Assembly (NCBI RefSeq): GCF_900091845.1
Contig: NZ_FMCI01000224.1
Location: 1-47,147 of the forward strand
Direction of reading: 5' to 3'
Origin: Streptomyces sp. SolWspMP-5a-2
GTDB lineage: Bacteria > Actinomycetota > Actinomycetes > Streptomycetales > Streptomycetaceae
Length of the DNA stretch: 47,147 nucleotides
A program made the position numbers and the translations under genes. The notes below the pieces were generated by a model. The model was given only the letters and a program-made list of their open reading frames with translations, was not told the origin of the DNA and made no database searches. Below, one piece after another: positions 33,220 to 40,517 of the stretch (positions within the stretch are counted from its first letter, which is position 1; every line of letters begins with the position of its first letter).

Positions 33220-33891
33220 TCAGTTCTGCCGTGTGGGGTCGGCGTCCGCCGGGTGGGGGCGCAGCCGGGGTTCCGGGTCGCCTGCCACCCGGCCGTGCAG
33301 GTGCATGTCCCTGAAGCGGTCGACCCGGCCCTCCGCGAACATCGCGCCGCGCAGGGTCCCCTCGTAGCCGTACCCGCACCGCTCGGCCACCCGGCAGGAC
33401 GCCTCGTGGCCGAGGGCGTGTCCCAACTCCAGCCTCTGCAACTTCAGTTCGTCCAGCGCCCAGCGGGACACCACGGCCAGGGACCGGCTGGCGACGCCGC
33501 GTCCGCGCGCCTCGGGCAGCACCCAGTAGCCGATCCTGCCGGTCCGCATCACGGGGTTGATCGCGTCCACCGATATGTGTCCGAGGGCCGCTCCGGTGGC
33601 CGCGTCCGTCACGCAGTAGTCGGCCACCGTGCGCTCGGGGGCGGCCAGCGCCTTCTCCGCGAGGGACGCGCGGGCGTCGACCAGGTCGTTCATCGCCTTG
33701 AGCGGGGTGTTCCAGCGCTGGAACTCCGGGTCGGTCCTGCCCCGCAGCCACGTCTCGACGTCCGCCTCGGAGGTGGCGTCCCAGTGCCGCAGGCGCAGCC
33801 CGTGTCCGTGCAGGACCGGGAAGGGGGCGGAGGGCGGGAAGAGGTGCTGTTCGCTGGAGGCCATCAGCCTATTCAAGCCGTTCCCGGACAT
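33220..33891 (-). CDS. GNAT-family N-acetyltransferase (RimJ/RimL-like)
   Basis: The 223-residue protein (214 if ATG 33864 is used) has the acetyl-CoA binding core 'TGRIGYWVLPEARGRGVASRSLAVVSRWALDEL', where the RGRGVA segment is the pyrophosphate-binding motif A, followed by 'LQRLELGHALGHEASCRVAERCGYGYEGTLRGAMFAEGRVDRFRDMHLHGR', the usual motif B of RimJ-like acetyltransferases of protein N-termini, ribosomal proteins or small amines. Substrate unknown. Neither start has a clear ribosome site. It is on the minus strand between the PdxH-like and DUF35 genes and shows no link to the catabolic set. Confidence 0.85.
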   Translation of the reverse strand: MSGNGLNRLMASSEQHLFPPSAPFPVLHGHGLRLRHWDATSEADVETWLRGRTDPEFQRWNTPLKAMNDLVDARASLAEKALAAPERTVADYCVTDAATGAALGHISVDAINPVMRTGRIGYWVLPEARGRGVASRSLAVVSRWALDELKLQRLELGHALGHEASCRVAERCGYGYEGTLRGAMFAEGRVDRFRDMHLHGRVAGDPEPRLRPHPADADPTRQN

Positions 33892-33946
33892 TCCCGCGCC
33901 GGGATCGCCGCTCGGCCGCCGCCCGCCGCCCGGCGCGGGGGCGCAC

Positions 33947-34345
33947 TCACCCGTCCCCGGGCCGGAACACCGGCACGCCGTCCCGGAACGCCACCCGCAG
34001 CCGGGCCCCGGCGCGCAGCCGGTCCCTGTCCGCCCCGACCAGCTCGGTCATCATCCGCGGCCCCTCGGCCAGGTCGACCACCGCGGCGACGTACGGGGTG
34101 CGGTCGCGGAAGGGGGGCAGGTCGTTGCGGTGGACCACGGACCAGGTGTAGAGGGTCGCCAGGCCGCTCGCGGTCTCCCAGGTCACGTCCTCGCTCCAGC
34201 AGTGCGGGCAGAACTCGCGCGGGTAGTGGTGGGCCCGTCCGCACGCCCCGCACCGGCGCAGCAGCAGCCGTCCCCCGGCCGCCGCCTCCCAGTAGGCGCG
34301 GGTGAAGGCGTCGGCCTCGGGGAGGTCGTGGCGCGGCGCGGTCAC
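33947..34345 (-). CDS. Second DUF35 OB-fold/zinc-ribbon protein
   Basis: The 132-residue protein has the N-terminal helix 'AFTRAYWEAAAGGRLLLRRC', a zinc ribbon of two Cys pairs (CGAC and CPHC, about 15 residues apart), and a C-terminal OB fold ('ATLYTWSVVHRNDLPPF', 'YVAAVVDLAEGPRMMTELVG', 'GARLRVAF'). It is a likely acyl-CoA-binding partner of an Ltp thiolase, perhaps the one at 31079. GTG 34345 shares GTGA with the stop of the DoxX gene, so it is the coupled second gene of a two-gene operon under the operator at 34798-34814. A longer frame upstream is a shadow of that gene. Confidence 0.85.
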   Translation of the reverse strand: MTAPRHDLPEADAFTRAYWEAAAGGRLLLRRCGACGRAHHYPREFCPHCWSEDVTWETASGLATLYTWSVVHRNDLPPFRDRTPYVAAVVDLAEGPRMMTELVGADRDRLRAGARLRVAFRDGVPVFRPGDG

Positions 34346-34794
34346 CGGAAGAGTCCGAGCGCGCTGTCCACGGACCAGCTCTGCCAGGACATCGCGAAGA
34401 GGGCGACGGCCGAGATGAGCGCCATCATCGCGTTCTGCCCCTGCTCGGCCCAGTCGTGGATCATGAGGGTGAAGTAGAGGACGTTCAGGAGCAGGCCGCA
34501 GGCGAGCGCGACCGGGGTCAGGAGACCGGCCACGAGGCCGAGTCCGAGGGCGAGTTCGGCGTGGACCACGAGGTGGGCCATCACGCGCGGCCGGGGTTCG
34601 ACGACGGCGGCGAAGCCGGTGCGCACCGCTTTCCAGCGGTGTCCGGACGCCACGTCGGCGGCCCAGGCGATGCCGGTGCCCCGCTCCAACCAGCCCTTCC
34701 TGTCCTTGTGCCGCCAGCTCTCCAGCCACCACAGGCCGAGGCCGATGCGGAGTATCGCGAGCCACTCGGCCCCGTCGAGCCAGATCGCATCCAT
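34342..34794 (-). CDS. DoxX-family membrane protein
   Basis: The 150-residue protein has four hydrophobic segments (about 11-27, 70-92, 93-112 and 122-138) with 'RIGLGLWWLESWRHKDRKGWLERGTGIAWAA' and 'HAELALGLGLVAGLLTPVALACGLLLNVLYFTLMIHDWAEQGQN', the DoxX/SURF4-like pattern. Such membrane proteins occur with oxidoreductases, but their role is not settled. The operator ends only 3 bp before the ATG, leaving no room for a ribosome site, so the mRNA is probably leaderless. It is the first gene of the DoxX-DUF35 operon, divergent from the FAD monooxygenase-like gene. Confidence 0.83.
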   Translation of the reverse strand: MDAIWLDGAEWLAILRIGLGLWWLESWRHKDRKGWLERGTGIAWAADVASGHRWKAVRTGFAAVVEPRPRVMAHLVVHAELALGLGLVAGLLTPVALACGLLLNVLYFTLMIHDWAEQGQNAMMALISAVALFAMSWQSWSVDSALGLFR

Positions 34795-34797
34795 AAA

Positions 34798-34814
34798 TCT
34801 GACGGTACGTCAGT
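34798..34814. promoter_or_regulatory. CTGAC-type palindromic operator, copy 7
   Basis: TCTGACG-GTA-CGTCAGT lies 3 bp upstream of the DoxX ATG (minus strand). The divergent monooxygenase start is 216 bp away and probably has its own promoter. Confidence 0.78.
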
Positions 34815-34985
34815 TGCGGTCGGTTGCCGAGGGGTCGGGCCGGAATCGGCGGGGGCGGGAGGTCCGCGCGGCGGGCCGGGGTACGCCGTCGGGGCCCCGC
34901 GCGCGGCCGGATCGCCGTAGTTGGGGCACCCCGCGCGCGCACCGCCGTGTCCCCAGGCGTGATCAATTAGCAACCAATTCCGGTC

Positions 34986-35014
34986 TTGACCGAGACCCAT
35001 CAACCCCGTACGTG
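34986..35014 (+). promoter_or_regulatory. Possible sigma-70-type promoter of the monooxygenase-like gene
   Basis: TTGACC (34986-34991) and TACGTG (35009-35014) are separated by 17 bp and end 15 bp before the ATG at 35030. The fit to a vegetative promoter is fair; the -10 is weak. Apart from this and the operator, the 34815-35029 spacer shows nothing notable. Confidence 0.35.
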
Positions 35015-35029
35015 ATTACGCTCGCGCTC

Positions 35030-36235
35030 ATGGCCGACTCCACACCGTCCGCACCGACCGCCGGACCGAAGCACGCAGACCGCCCCGTATACGTCATCGG
35101 CGGCGGTCCAGGCGGACTCTCCGTGGCCCACGCGCTGCGCGCCCGGGGCGTGCGCGCCGTGGTCCTGGAGCGCAGCGGCGCGGTCGGCGCGTCCTGGCGC
35201 GGCCACTACGACCGGTTGCGCCTGCACACCACCCGGCGCCTCTCCGCCCTGCCGGGGCTGCCGATGCCCCGGCGGTTCGGGCGCTGGGTGGCCCGGGACA
35301 ACGTGGTGCGGTACCTGGAGAAGTACGCGGAGCACCACGAGCTGGAGATCGTCACCGGGGTGGAGGTCTCCCGGGTGGAGCCCGCGCCCGACGGCACCGG
35401 CTGGCTGCTGCGGGCCACCGGCGGGCGGGAGCTGACCGGCTCGGCGGTGGTGGTCGCCACCGGCTTCAACCACACCCCTCGCGTCCCCGACTGGCCCGGA
35501 CGCGAGGGCTACCGGGGCGAGTTGACGCACGCCGGGCGGTACCGGAACGCGCAGCCGTACGCGGGCCGTGACGTGCTCGTCGTCGGCGTCGGCAACACCG
35601 GCGCGGAGATAGCCGTCGACCTGGTGGAGGGCGGCGCGGCCCGGGTCAGGCTCGCGGTGCGCACCACCCCGCACATCGTGCGCCGCTCGACCTTCGGCTG
35701 GGCCGCCCAGTACTCCAGCGTCCTGGTCAGGCGGCTGCCGGTGCGGCTGGTGGACCGGCTGGCCAGGACGATGTGCCGGATCAGCGTCCCCGACCTCACC
35801 GCGCAGGGCCTGCCCCGCCCGGACACCGGCCTCTACAGCCGGGTCAGGCAGGGCGCGGTGCCGGTGCTCGACGTCGGCCTCGTGGACGCCGTGCGCACCG
35901 GGTCGGTCGAGGTGGTGGCCGCCGTCGACGGCTTCGAGGACGGCAAGGTGCGGCTCGCCGACGGGACCCTGCTCCAGCCGGACGCGGTGATCGCGGCCAC
36001 CGGGTACGCGCGGGGCCTGGAGAACCTCGTCGGTCATCTCGACGTCCTCGACGGGCGCGGCCGGCCGGTCGCCCACGGGGCGCGGACCGCGTCCGGGGCG
36101 CCGGGGCTGCACTTCACCGGGTTCACCAACCCGATCAGCGGCATGCTGCGGGAACTGGCCCGCGACGCGGAGAAGATAGCGAAGGCGGTCGTCCGGGACC
36201 AGCGCCGCGCGGCCCGCCGCCGGACGGCCTCCTAG
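35030..36235 (+). CDS. FAD/NAD(P)-dependent flavin monooxygenase-like oxidoreductase
   Basis: The 401-residue protein has two Rossmann motifs: 'YVIGGGPGGLSVAHAL' for FAD at about residues 22-37 and 'VLVVGVGNTGAEIAVDL' for NADPH at about 181-197. Between them, 'YRGELTHAGRYRN' corresponds to the FxGxxxHxxxY/F fingerprint of class-B flavin monooxygenases. A further 'VIAATGYARGLENL' and 'FTGFTNPISGMLRELARDAEKIA' complete the family pattern. It could oxygenate a ketone or soft nucleophile, such as a Baeyer-Villiger or N/S-oxidation, but the substrate is unknown. No ribosome site precedes ATG 35030; an in-frame GTG at 35012 is an alternative. It lacks its own CTGAC operator but shares the divergent spacer with one. 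Confidence 0.85.
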   Translation: MADSTPSAPTAGPKHADRPVYVIGGGPGGLSVAHALRARGVRAVVLERSGAVGASWRGHYDRLRLHTTRRLSALPGLPMPRRFGRWVARDNVVRYLEKYAEHHELEIVTGVEVSRVEPAPDGTGWLLRATGGRELTGSAVVVATGFNHTPRVPDWPGREGYRGELTHAGRYRNAQPYAGRDVLVVGVGNTGAEIAVDLVEGGAARVRLAVRTTPHIVRRSTFGWAAQYSSVLVRRLPVRLVDRLARTMCRISVPDLTAQGLPRPDTGLYSRVRQGAVPVLDVGLVDAVRTGSVEVVAAVDGFEDGKVRLADGTLLQPDAVIAATGYARGLENLVGHLDVLDGRGRPVAHGARTASGAPGLHFTGFTNPISGMLRELARDAEKIAKAVVRDQRRAARRRTAS

Positions 36236-36543
36236 GGCGCGTCCGACCATCTCCCTCCGCCCTCCGGGCAACGACGCGCACGGTCAGACACGTTCTGGGG
36301 CGTGTCCGGGCTCCGGGCGCGGGCGGTGGCGCCCGTGGCCGACTTCCGCCGCCCGCGCGGCCGATGCGGCCCGGGGGGCTGTGCGGGACCGTCCGCCGGG
36401 GCCAGAATGTGAGCGCCGCTCAGCTTTCCGGCGCCGCCCGCCCGGCCGGCGGCCGGGGACGCGTGCGGTCATCCGCCCACGGCACCGCGCGGCGCCGGTG
36501 GCAACGGTCCGCCCCGATGTTCGACTTTGCGTGCACACCCGTT

Positions 36544-36560
36544 CCTGACGGACTGTCAGT
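36544..36560. promoter_or_regulatory. CTGAC-type palindromic operator, copy 8
   Basis: CCTGACG-GAC-TGTCAGT is the distal of two sites before the acyl-CoA synthetase, 24 bp centre to centre from copy 9, so both would face nearly the same side of the helix. Confidence 0.75.
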
Positions 36561-36567
36561 TCAGTAA

Positions 36568-36584
36568 TCTGACAGTGCGTCAGA
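36568..36584. promoter_or_regulatory. CTGAC-type palindromic operator, copy 9, with adjoining -10
   Basis: TCTGACA-GTG-CGTCAGA ends inside GATAAT (36583-36588), a strong -10 candidate. The start of transcription would be near 36595, 21 bases before the ATG. The operator therefore fills the -35/-10 spacer, a typical repressor position. Confidence 0.8.
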
Positions 36585-36615
36585 TAATGGCTGTCACACA
36601 GGAGCGGGCGGACCG

Positions 36616-38841
36616 ATGCTTGGATCAACCCACGGCACCCTCACCACCGACTCCCGCCGGGCCCGGGTCATCGCCTGTGGCGAGCACCCGGGACCGGCCG
36701 TCCACGGCAGGCCGGCCGACGTCGGCGATCTCGACGTCGGCGGCCGGCCCCTGCACGCCGACGTCCCCGACCTCGACCGGTTCTTCCGGCCGGGATCGGT
36801 CGCCGTCGTCGGCGCCTCGGACGCCGAGGGGCGCCCGAACACCGGCGTCACCCGGCAGCTCGTGGAGTGGGCCCGGCGGGTCGGCGCCCGGATCCACCCG
36901 GTCCACCCGACCCGCCCGTCCGTCTTCGGCATCCCGTGCCTGCCCTCCGTCGCCGACCTGCCCGAACCGGTCGACCTCGCGGTCCTGCTGGTCGCCGACC
37001 CGGTCCCGGTGATCGAGCGGCTCGCCGAGGCCAAGGCGCGCTTCGCGGTCGTCTTCGCCTCCGGTTTCGCGGAGACCGGCGCCGACGGCAGGGCCGCCCA
37101 GGAGCGGCTGGCCGACGCCGTGCGGCGCACCGGCACGCGGCTGCTGGGGCCCAACACCAACCTGAACGCCTTCGAGCGCTTCCGGGACGACCTCGACGGC
37201 CCGGCGATCGCCCTGATCACCCAGTCCGGCCACCAGGGCCGCCCGGTCTTCGCCCTCCAGGAACTCGGCGTGCGGCTCTCCCACTGGGCGCCCACCGGCA
37301 ACGAGGCCGACCTGGAGAGCGCCGACTTCCTCTCCTACTTCGCCGAGCGGCCCGAGGTCGGCGCCATCGCCTGCTACCTGGAGGGCCTCAAGGACGGCCG
37401 GTCCTTCCTGCTCGCCGCCGACCGGGCCGCCCGGCGCGGGGTGCCGGTCGTCGCGGTGAAGGTCGGCCGCACCGAGACCGGGGCGCGCACCGCCGCCTCC
37501 CACACCGGCAAACTCACCGGCGCCGACGCCGTGGTGGACGCGGCCATGCGGCAGTTCGGCGTGATCCGGGTGGACGCCCTCGACGAACTCCAGGACACCG
37601 CCGCCCTGTTGGCGCGGGCCAGGCCACCGGTCACCGACGGCGTCGCCGTCTACTCCATCTCCGGCGGCACCGGCGCCCACTTCGCCGACCTCGCCACCGA
37701 GGCGGGGCTGCGGCTGCCCGCGCTCTCCGCGGCCAGGCAGGCGCAGCTGCACCAGTGGATACCGGAGTACCTGGACGTGGCCAACCCGGTCGACAACGGC
37801 GGCCACCCGGTCGGCGACCACCGCGGCCGCAAGATCATCGACGCGCTCCTCGACGACCCGTCGGTGGGCGTGCTGATCTGCCCGGTCACCGGCCCCTTCC
37901 CGCCGCTCAGCGACCGGCTGGTGCGGGACCTGGTGGACGCGGCCGAGCACACCGACAAGCTGGTGTGCGTGGTGTGGGGCTCACCGGTGGGCACCGAACC
38001 GGCCTACCGCGAGGTCCTGTTGGGCTCCTCCCGGGTGGCGACCTTCCGGACCGTCGGCAACTGCATCACCGCCGTCCGCGCCTACCTCGCCCACCACCGC
38101 TTCACGGCCGGCTACCGCTCCCCCTTCGACGAGGCGCCGCGCACCCCCTCGCCGTCCTTCCGCAAGGCCCGCGCCCTGATGACCCCCGGGCAGCAGCTGA
38201 GCGAGCACGCGGCGAAGCAACTGCTGCGCGCGTACGGCATCCGGGTGCCCCGCGAGCAGTTGGTGACCAGCGCGGCGGCGGCCGTCCGGGCGGCGGGGCT
38301 GGTCGGCTACCCGGTGGTGATGAAGGCGTCCGGCGCGCGGCTCGGCCACAAGACGGAGCTGGGCCTGGTGCGGATCGGGCTCACCTCGGCGAGCCAGGTC
38401 AGGGACGCCTACCGGGAGCTGACGGACATCGCGCGCCTCCAGGGGATCGCGCTGGACGGCGTCCTGGTGTGCCAGATGGTGGAGCGGGGCGTCGAGATGG
38501 TCGTCGGCGTCACCCACGACGAGCTGTTCGGGCCGACGGTGACGGTCGGGCTCGGCGGCGTCCTGGTCGAGGTGCTGCGGGACGTCGCGGTGCGGGTGCC
38601 GCCGTTCGGCGAGGACGAGGCCAGGAACATGCTCGGCGACCTGCGCGGACGGGCCCTGCTCGACGGCGTCAGGGGCCGCCCGCCCGCCGATGTCGAGGCG
38701 CTCGTCGAGGTGGTCCTGCGGGTGCAGCGGATGGCCCTGGAGCTGGGCTCCGACCTCGCCGAGCTGGACATCAACCCGCTCGTGGTGCTGCCCCAGGGGC
38801 AGGGCGCGGTGGCACTGGACGCGCTGGCGGTGTGCCGGTGA
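36616..38841 (+). CDS. Acyl-CoA synthetase, NDP-forming type (acetate-CoA ligase family, alpha-beta fusion)
   Basis: The 741-residue protein makes or breaks an acyl-CoA through a phospho-His enzyme. Order: CoA-binding Rossmann domain (about 55-150, 'FFRPGSVAVVGASDAEGRPNTG'), two flavodoxin-like ligase domains (about 180-470) with 'LITQSGHQGRP' and the conserved His in 'ASHTGKLTGAD', and a C-terminal ATP-grasp domain (about 520-740, 'LLRAYGIRVPREQLVTS', 'GYPVVMKASGARLGHKTELGLVRIGL', 'VEMVVGVTHDELFGPTVTVGLGGVLVEVLRD', 'LAELDINPLVVLP'). It differs from the AMP-forming ligase at 20131, so the regulon has two acid-activation routes. ATG 36616 follows GGAG by 11 bases. Its stop overlaps the GTG of the next gene. 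Confidence 0.9.
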   Translation: MLGSTHGTLTTDSRRARVIACGEHPGPAVHGRPADVGDLDVGGRPLHADVPDLDRFFRPGSVAVVGASDAEGRPNTGVTRQLVEWARRVGARIHPVHPTRPSVFGIPCLPSVADLPEPVDLAVLLVADPVPVIERLAEAKARFAVVFASGFAETGADGRAAQERLADAVRRTGTRLLGPNTNLNAFERFRDDLDGPAIALITQSGHQGRPVFALQELGVRLSHWAPTGNEADLESADFLSYFAERPEVGAIACYLEGLKDGRSFLLAADRAARRGVPVVAVKVGRTETGARTAASHTGKLTGADAVVDAAMRQFGVIRVDALDELQDTAALLARARPPVTDGVAVYSISGGTGAHFADLATEAGLRLPALSAARQAQLHQWIPEYLDVANPVDNGGHPVGDHRGRKIIDALLDDPSVGVLICPVTGPFPPLSDRLVRDLVDAAEHTDKLVCVVWGSPVGTEPAYREVLLGSSRVATFRTVGNCITAVRAYLAHHRFTAGYRSPFDEAPRTPSPSFRKARALMTPGQQLSEHAAKQLLRAYGIRVPREQLVTSAAAAVRAAGLVGYPVVMKASGARLGHKTELGLVRIGLTSASQVRDAYRELTDIARLQGIALDGVLVCQMVERGVEMVVGVTHDELFGPTVTVGLGGVLVEVLRDVAVRVPPFGEDEARNMLGDLRGRALLDGVRGRPPADVEALVEVVLRVQRMALELGSDLAELDINPLVVLPQGQGAVALDALAVCR

Positions 38842-39803
38842 AGATCCCCGTCCACCACCGGGTGAGCGGCCGGGTCGCGACCGTCACCCTGGACCGCCCC
38901 GAGGCGCTCAACGCGCTCACCCCCGCCCAGCGCGACCGGCTCATCGAACTGTTCACCGCCTTCTCGGCCGACCCCGAGGTCAGGGCGGTGGTGCTGACCG
39001 GCACCGGCCGCGGCTTCTGCGCGGGCGCGGACCTCCGCGGCGACCCGACACCCGCCCCGGCACCCACCCCGCCCCCGGTCAACCCGCCGGGTCCCGGCGG
39101 CACCCCGGGTCCCGGCGGCGTCTCGGACCCCAGCACCACCCCGAGCCCCGGAGCCCCCTCCGACCCCAGCACCGCCCCGCCCCCCGCCACCGTCCCGGCT
39201 ACTGCGGAGACGTCCGGCCGTCCTCCGCGTACCGGGCGGGTCGCCGGGGACGTCTCCCGGACGCTCCGCCTGGGTGCCCAGCGGCTGATCGGGGCCGTGC
39301 TGGACTGCGAGAAGCCGGTGATCGCCGCCGTGAACGGCACGGCCGCGGGCCTCGGCGCGCATCTGGCGCTCGCCTGCGACCTGGTGCTGGCCGCCGAATC
39401 GGCCCGGTTCATCGAGGTGTTCGTCCGCCGTGGCCTGGTCCCGGACGCGGGCGGCGCCTATCTGCTGCCGCGGCTGATCGGCCCGCAGCGCGCCAAGGAG
39501 CTGATGTTCTTCGGCGACGCCCTCGGCGCGGCCGACGCGCAGCGCCTCGGCCTCGTCAACCGGGTCGTCCCGGACGCGGAGCTGGCGGAGACCGCGGCGG
39601 CGTGGGCGGACCGGCTGGCGAGCGGTCCCACCCGGGCCCTGGCGCTCACCAAGCAGTTGGTCAACAGCTCCCTGGAGACGGACCGCGCGGCGGCGTTCGC
39701 GGCGGAGGCGGCGGCGCAGGAGCTGAACATGGCGACCCACGACGCCCAGGAGGGCCTGCGCTCCTTCGCCGCGCGCGAGTCCCCGGTGTTCAGGGGCCGT
39801 TGA
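38838..39803 (+). CDS. Enoyl-CoA hydratase/isomerase, PaaG-like, with Pro-rich insert
   Basis: The 321-residue crotonase has 'VATVTLDRPEALNALTPAQRD', the oxyanion segment 'RGFCAGADLRGD' (60-69), 'GTAAGLGAHLALACDLVLAAES' (167-188) and 'FIEVFVRRGLVPDAGGAYLLPRLIG' (191-215). The 'PDAGGAYLLPRL' block with a single Asp is the PaaG isomerase type, which shifts a ring double bond or oxepin-CoA. An unusual Pro/Ser/Gly-rich stretch of about 60 residues (70-130; 39045-39230) is inserted after the oxyanion loop and is made of short repeats. GTG 38838 overlaps the synthetase stop (GTGA), so the two are coupled. Confidence 0.87.
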   Translation: MKIPVHHRVSGRVATVTLDRPEALNALTPAQRDRLIELFTAFSADPEVRAVVLTGTGRGFCAGADLRGDPTPAPAPTPPPVNPPGPGGTPGPGGVSDPSTTPSPGAPSDPSTAPPPATVPATAETSGRPPRTGRVAGDVSRTLRLGAQRLIGAVLDCEKPVIAAVNGTAAGLGAHLALACDLVLAAESARFIEVFVRRGLVPDAGGAYLLPRLIGPQRAKELMFFGDALGAADAQRLGLVNRVVPDAELAETAAAWADRLASGPTRALALTKQLVNSSLETDRAAAFAAEAAAQELNMATHDAQEGLRSFAARESPVFRGR

Positions 39804-39866
39804 TCCCCGCGCGGCGGGCGCCGGGCCCGCGGACGGCCCGAAGTACCCGCACCGCCCGCCTTCCCA

Positions 39867-39883
39867 TCTGACACTCCGTCAGT
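39867..39883. promoter_or_regulatory. CTGAC-type palindromic operator, copy 10
   Basis: TCTGACA-CTC-CGTCAGT lies 15 bp before the flavin reductase ATG (39899), giving this gene its own regulated promoter despite following the synthetase-hydratase operon by only 95 bp. Confidence 0.78.
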
Positions 39884-39898
39884 TTCAATGGAGGGGTG

Positions 39899-40489
39899 AT
39901 GGGACAAGCGGGAACGGCCGAAGCGGCAGTGCGCTATCTCAGGTCGGCCCCCCGGCCGCACCCCCGCCGGGCGACCGGCCTGCGCTGCGTCCGGGAGGAC
40001 GAGCGGGCCCCGGTCGACCGCACCGAGTTCCGCCGGGTCCTGGGCCAGTTCGCGTCCGGCGTCACGGTCGTCACGGCGCCGCCCGCCGATCCGGACTCCG
40101 CACCGGCCGGTTTCGCGTGCCAGTCCTTCACCTCCCTCTCCCTCGACCCGCCGCTGATCGCGTTCATGGTGGGCCGCGCCTCGACGACCTGGCCCAGGAT
40201 CGCCCGCGCCGGCGTCTTCTGCGTCAACGTCCTCGCGGCGGACCAGGGCCCGCTGTGCCGGGCGTTCGCGGCGAGCGGCACGGACAAGTTCCTGGGCGTC
40301 GCCCACACCCCGGCGCCGTGCTCCGGCGCCCCGCTGCTCGCGGGCGTCCTGGCCTGGATCGACTGCACGGTCCACGCGGTGCACACCGGCGGCGACCACC
40401 TGATCGTCGTCGGACGGGTGGACGCGCTGGGGACCGGGAACGGCTCGGCGGCGCCGCTGCTGTTCCACCGGGGCCGCTTCCTGCCCTGA
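39899..40489 (+). CDS. Flavin reductase family protein (HsaB/HpaC-like)
   Basis: The 196-residue protein has an Arg/Pro-rich N-terminal tail of about 38 residues, then the FMN-binding split barrel: 'FRRVLGQFASGVTVVTAPP', 'FACQSFTSLSLDPPLIAFMVGRASTTWPRI', 'FCVNVLAADQGPLCRAFA', 'LAGVLAWIDCTVHAVHTGGDHLIVVGRVDAL' and 'PLLFHRGRFLP'. Such proteins supply reduced FMN or FAD to a separate monooxygenase, as HsaB does in steroid ring degradation. The LLM enzymes in this window are candidate partners. GGAG lies 5 bases before ATG 39899, preferred over the overlapping GTG at 39896. Confidence 0.87.
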   Translation: MGQAGTAEAAVRYLRSAPRPHPRRATGLRCVREDERAPVDRTEFRRVLGQFASGVTVVTAPPADPDSAPAGFACQSFTSLSLDPPLIAFMVGRASTTWPRIARAGVFCVNVLAADQGPLCRAFAASGTDKFLGVAHTPAPCSGAPLLAGVLAWIDCTVHAVHTGGDHLIVVGRVDALGTGNGSAAPLLFHRGRFLP

Positions 40490-40517
40490 CCGCGGCCCCC
40501 CGGCCGCTCCGGGCCGC

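Larger units (their letters stand above)
36236..36615. other. Intergenic region, 380 bp, with two operators at its right end
   Basis: Most of 36236-36540 is GC-rich sequence without a gene, clear hairpin or repeat that I can support. The right end carries the two operators described separately, a GATAAT -10 box (36583-36588) and a GGAG ribosome site (36601-36604) for the acyl-CoA synthetase. Confidence 0.5.
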
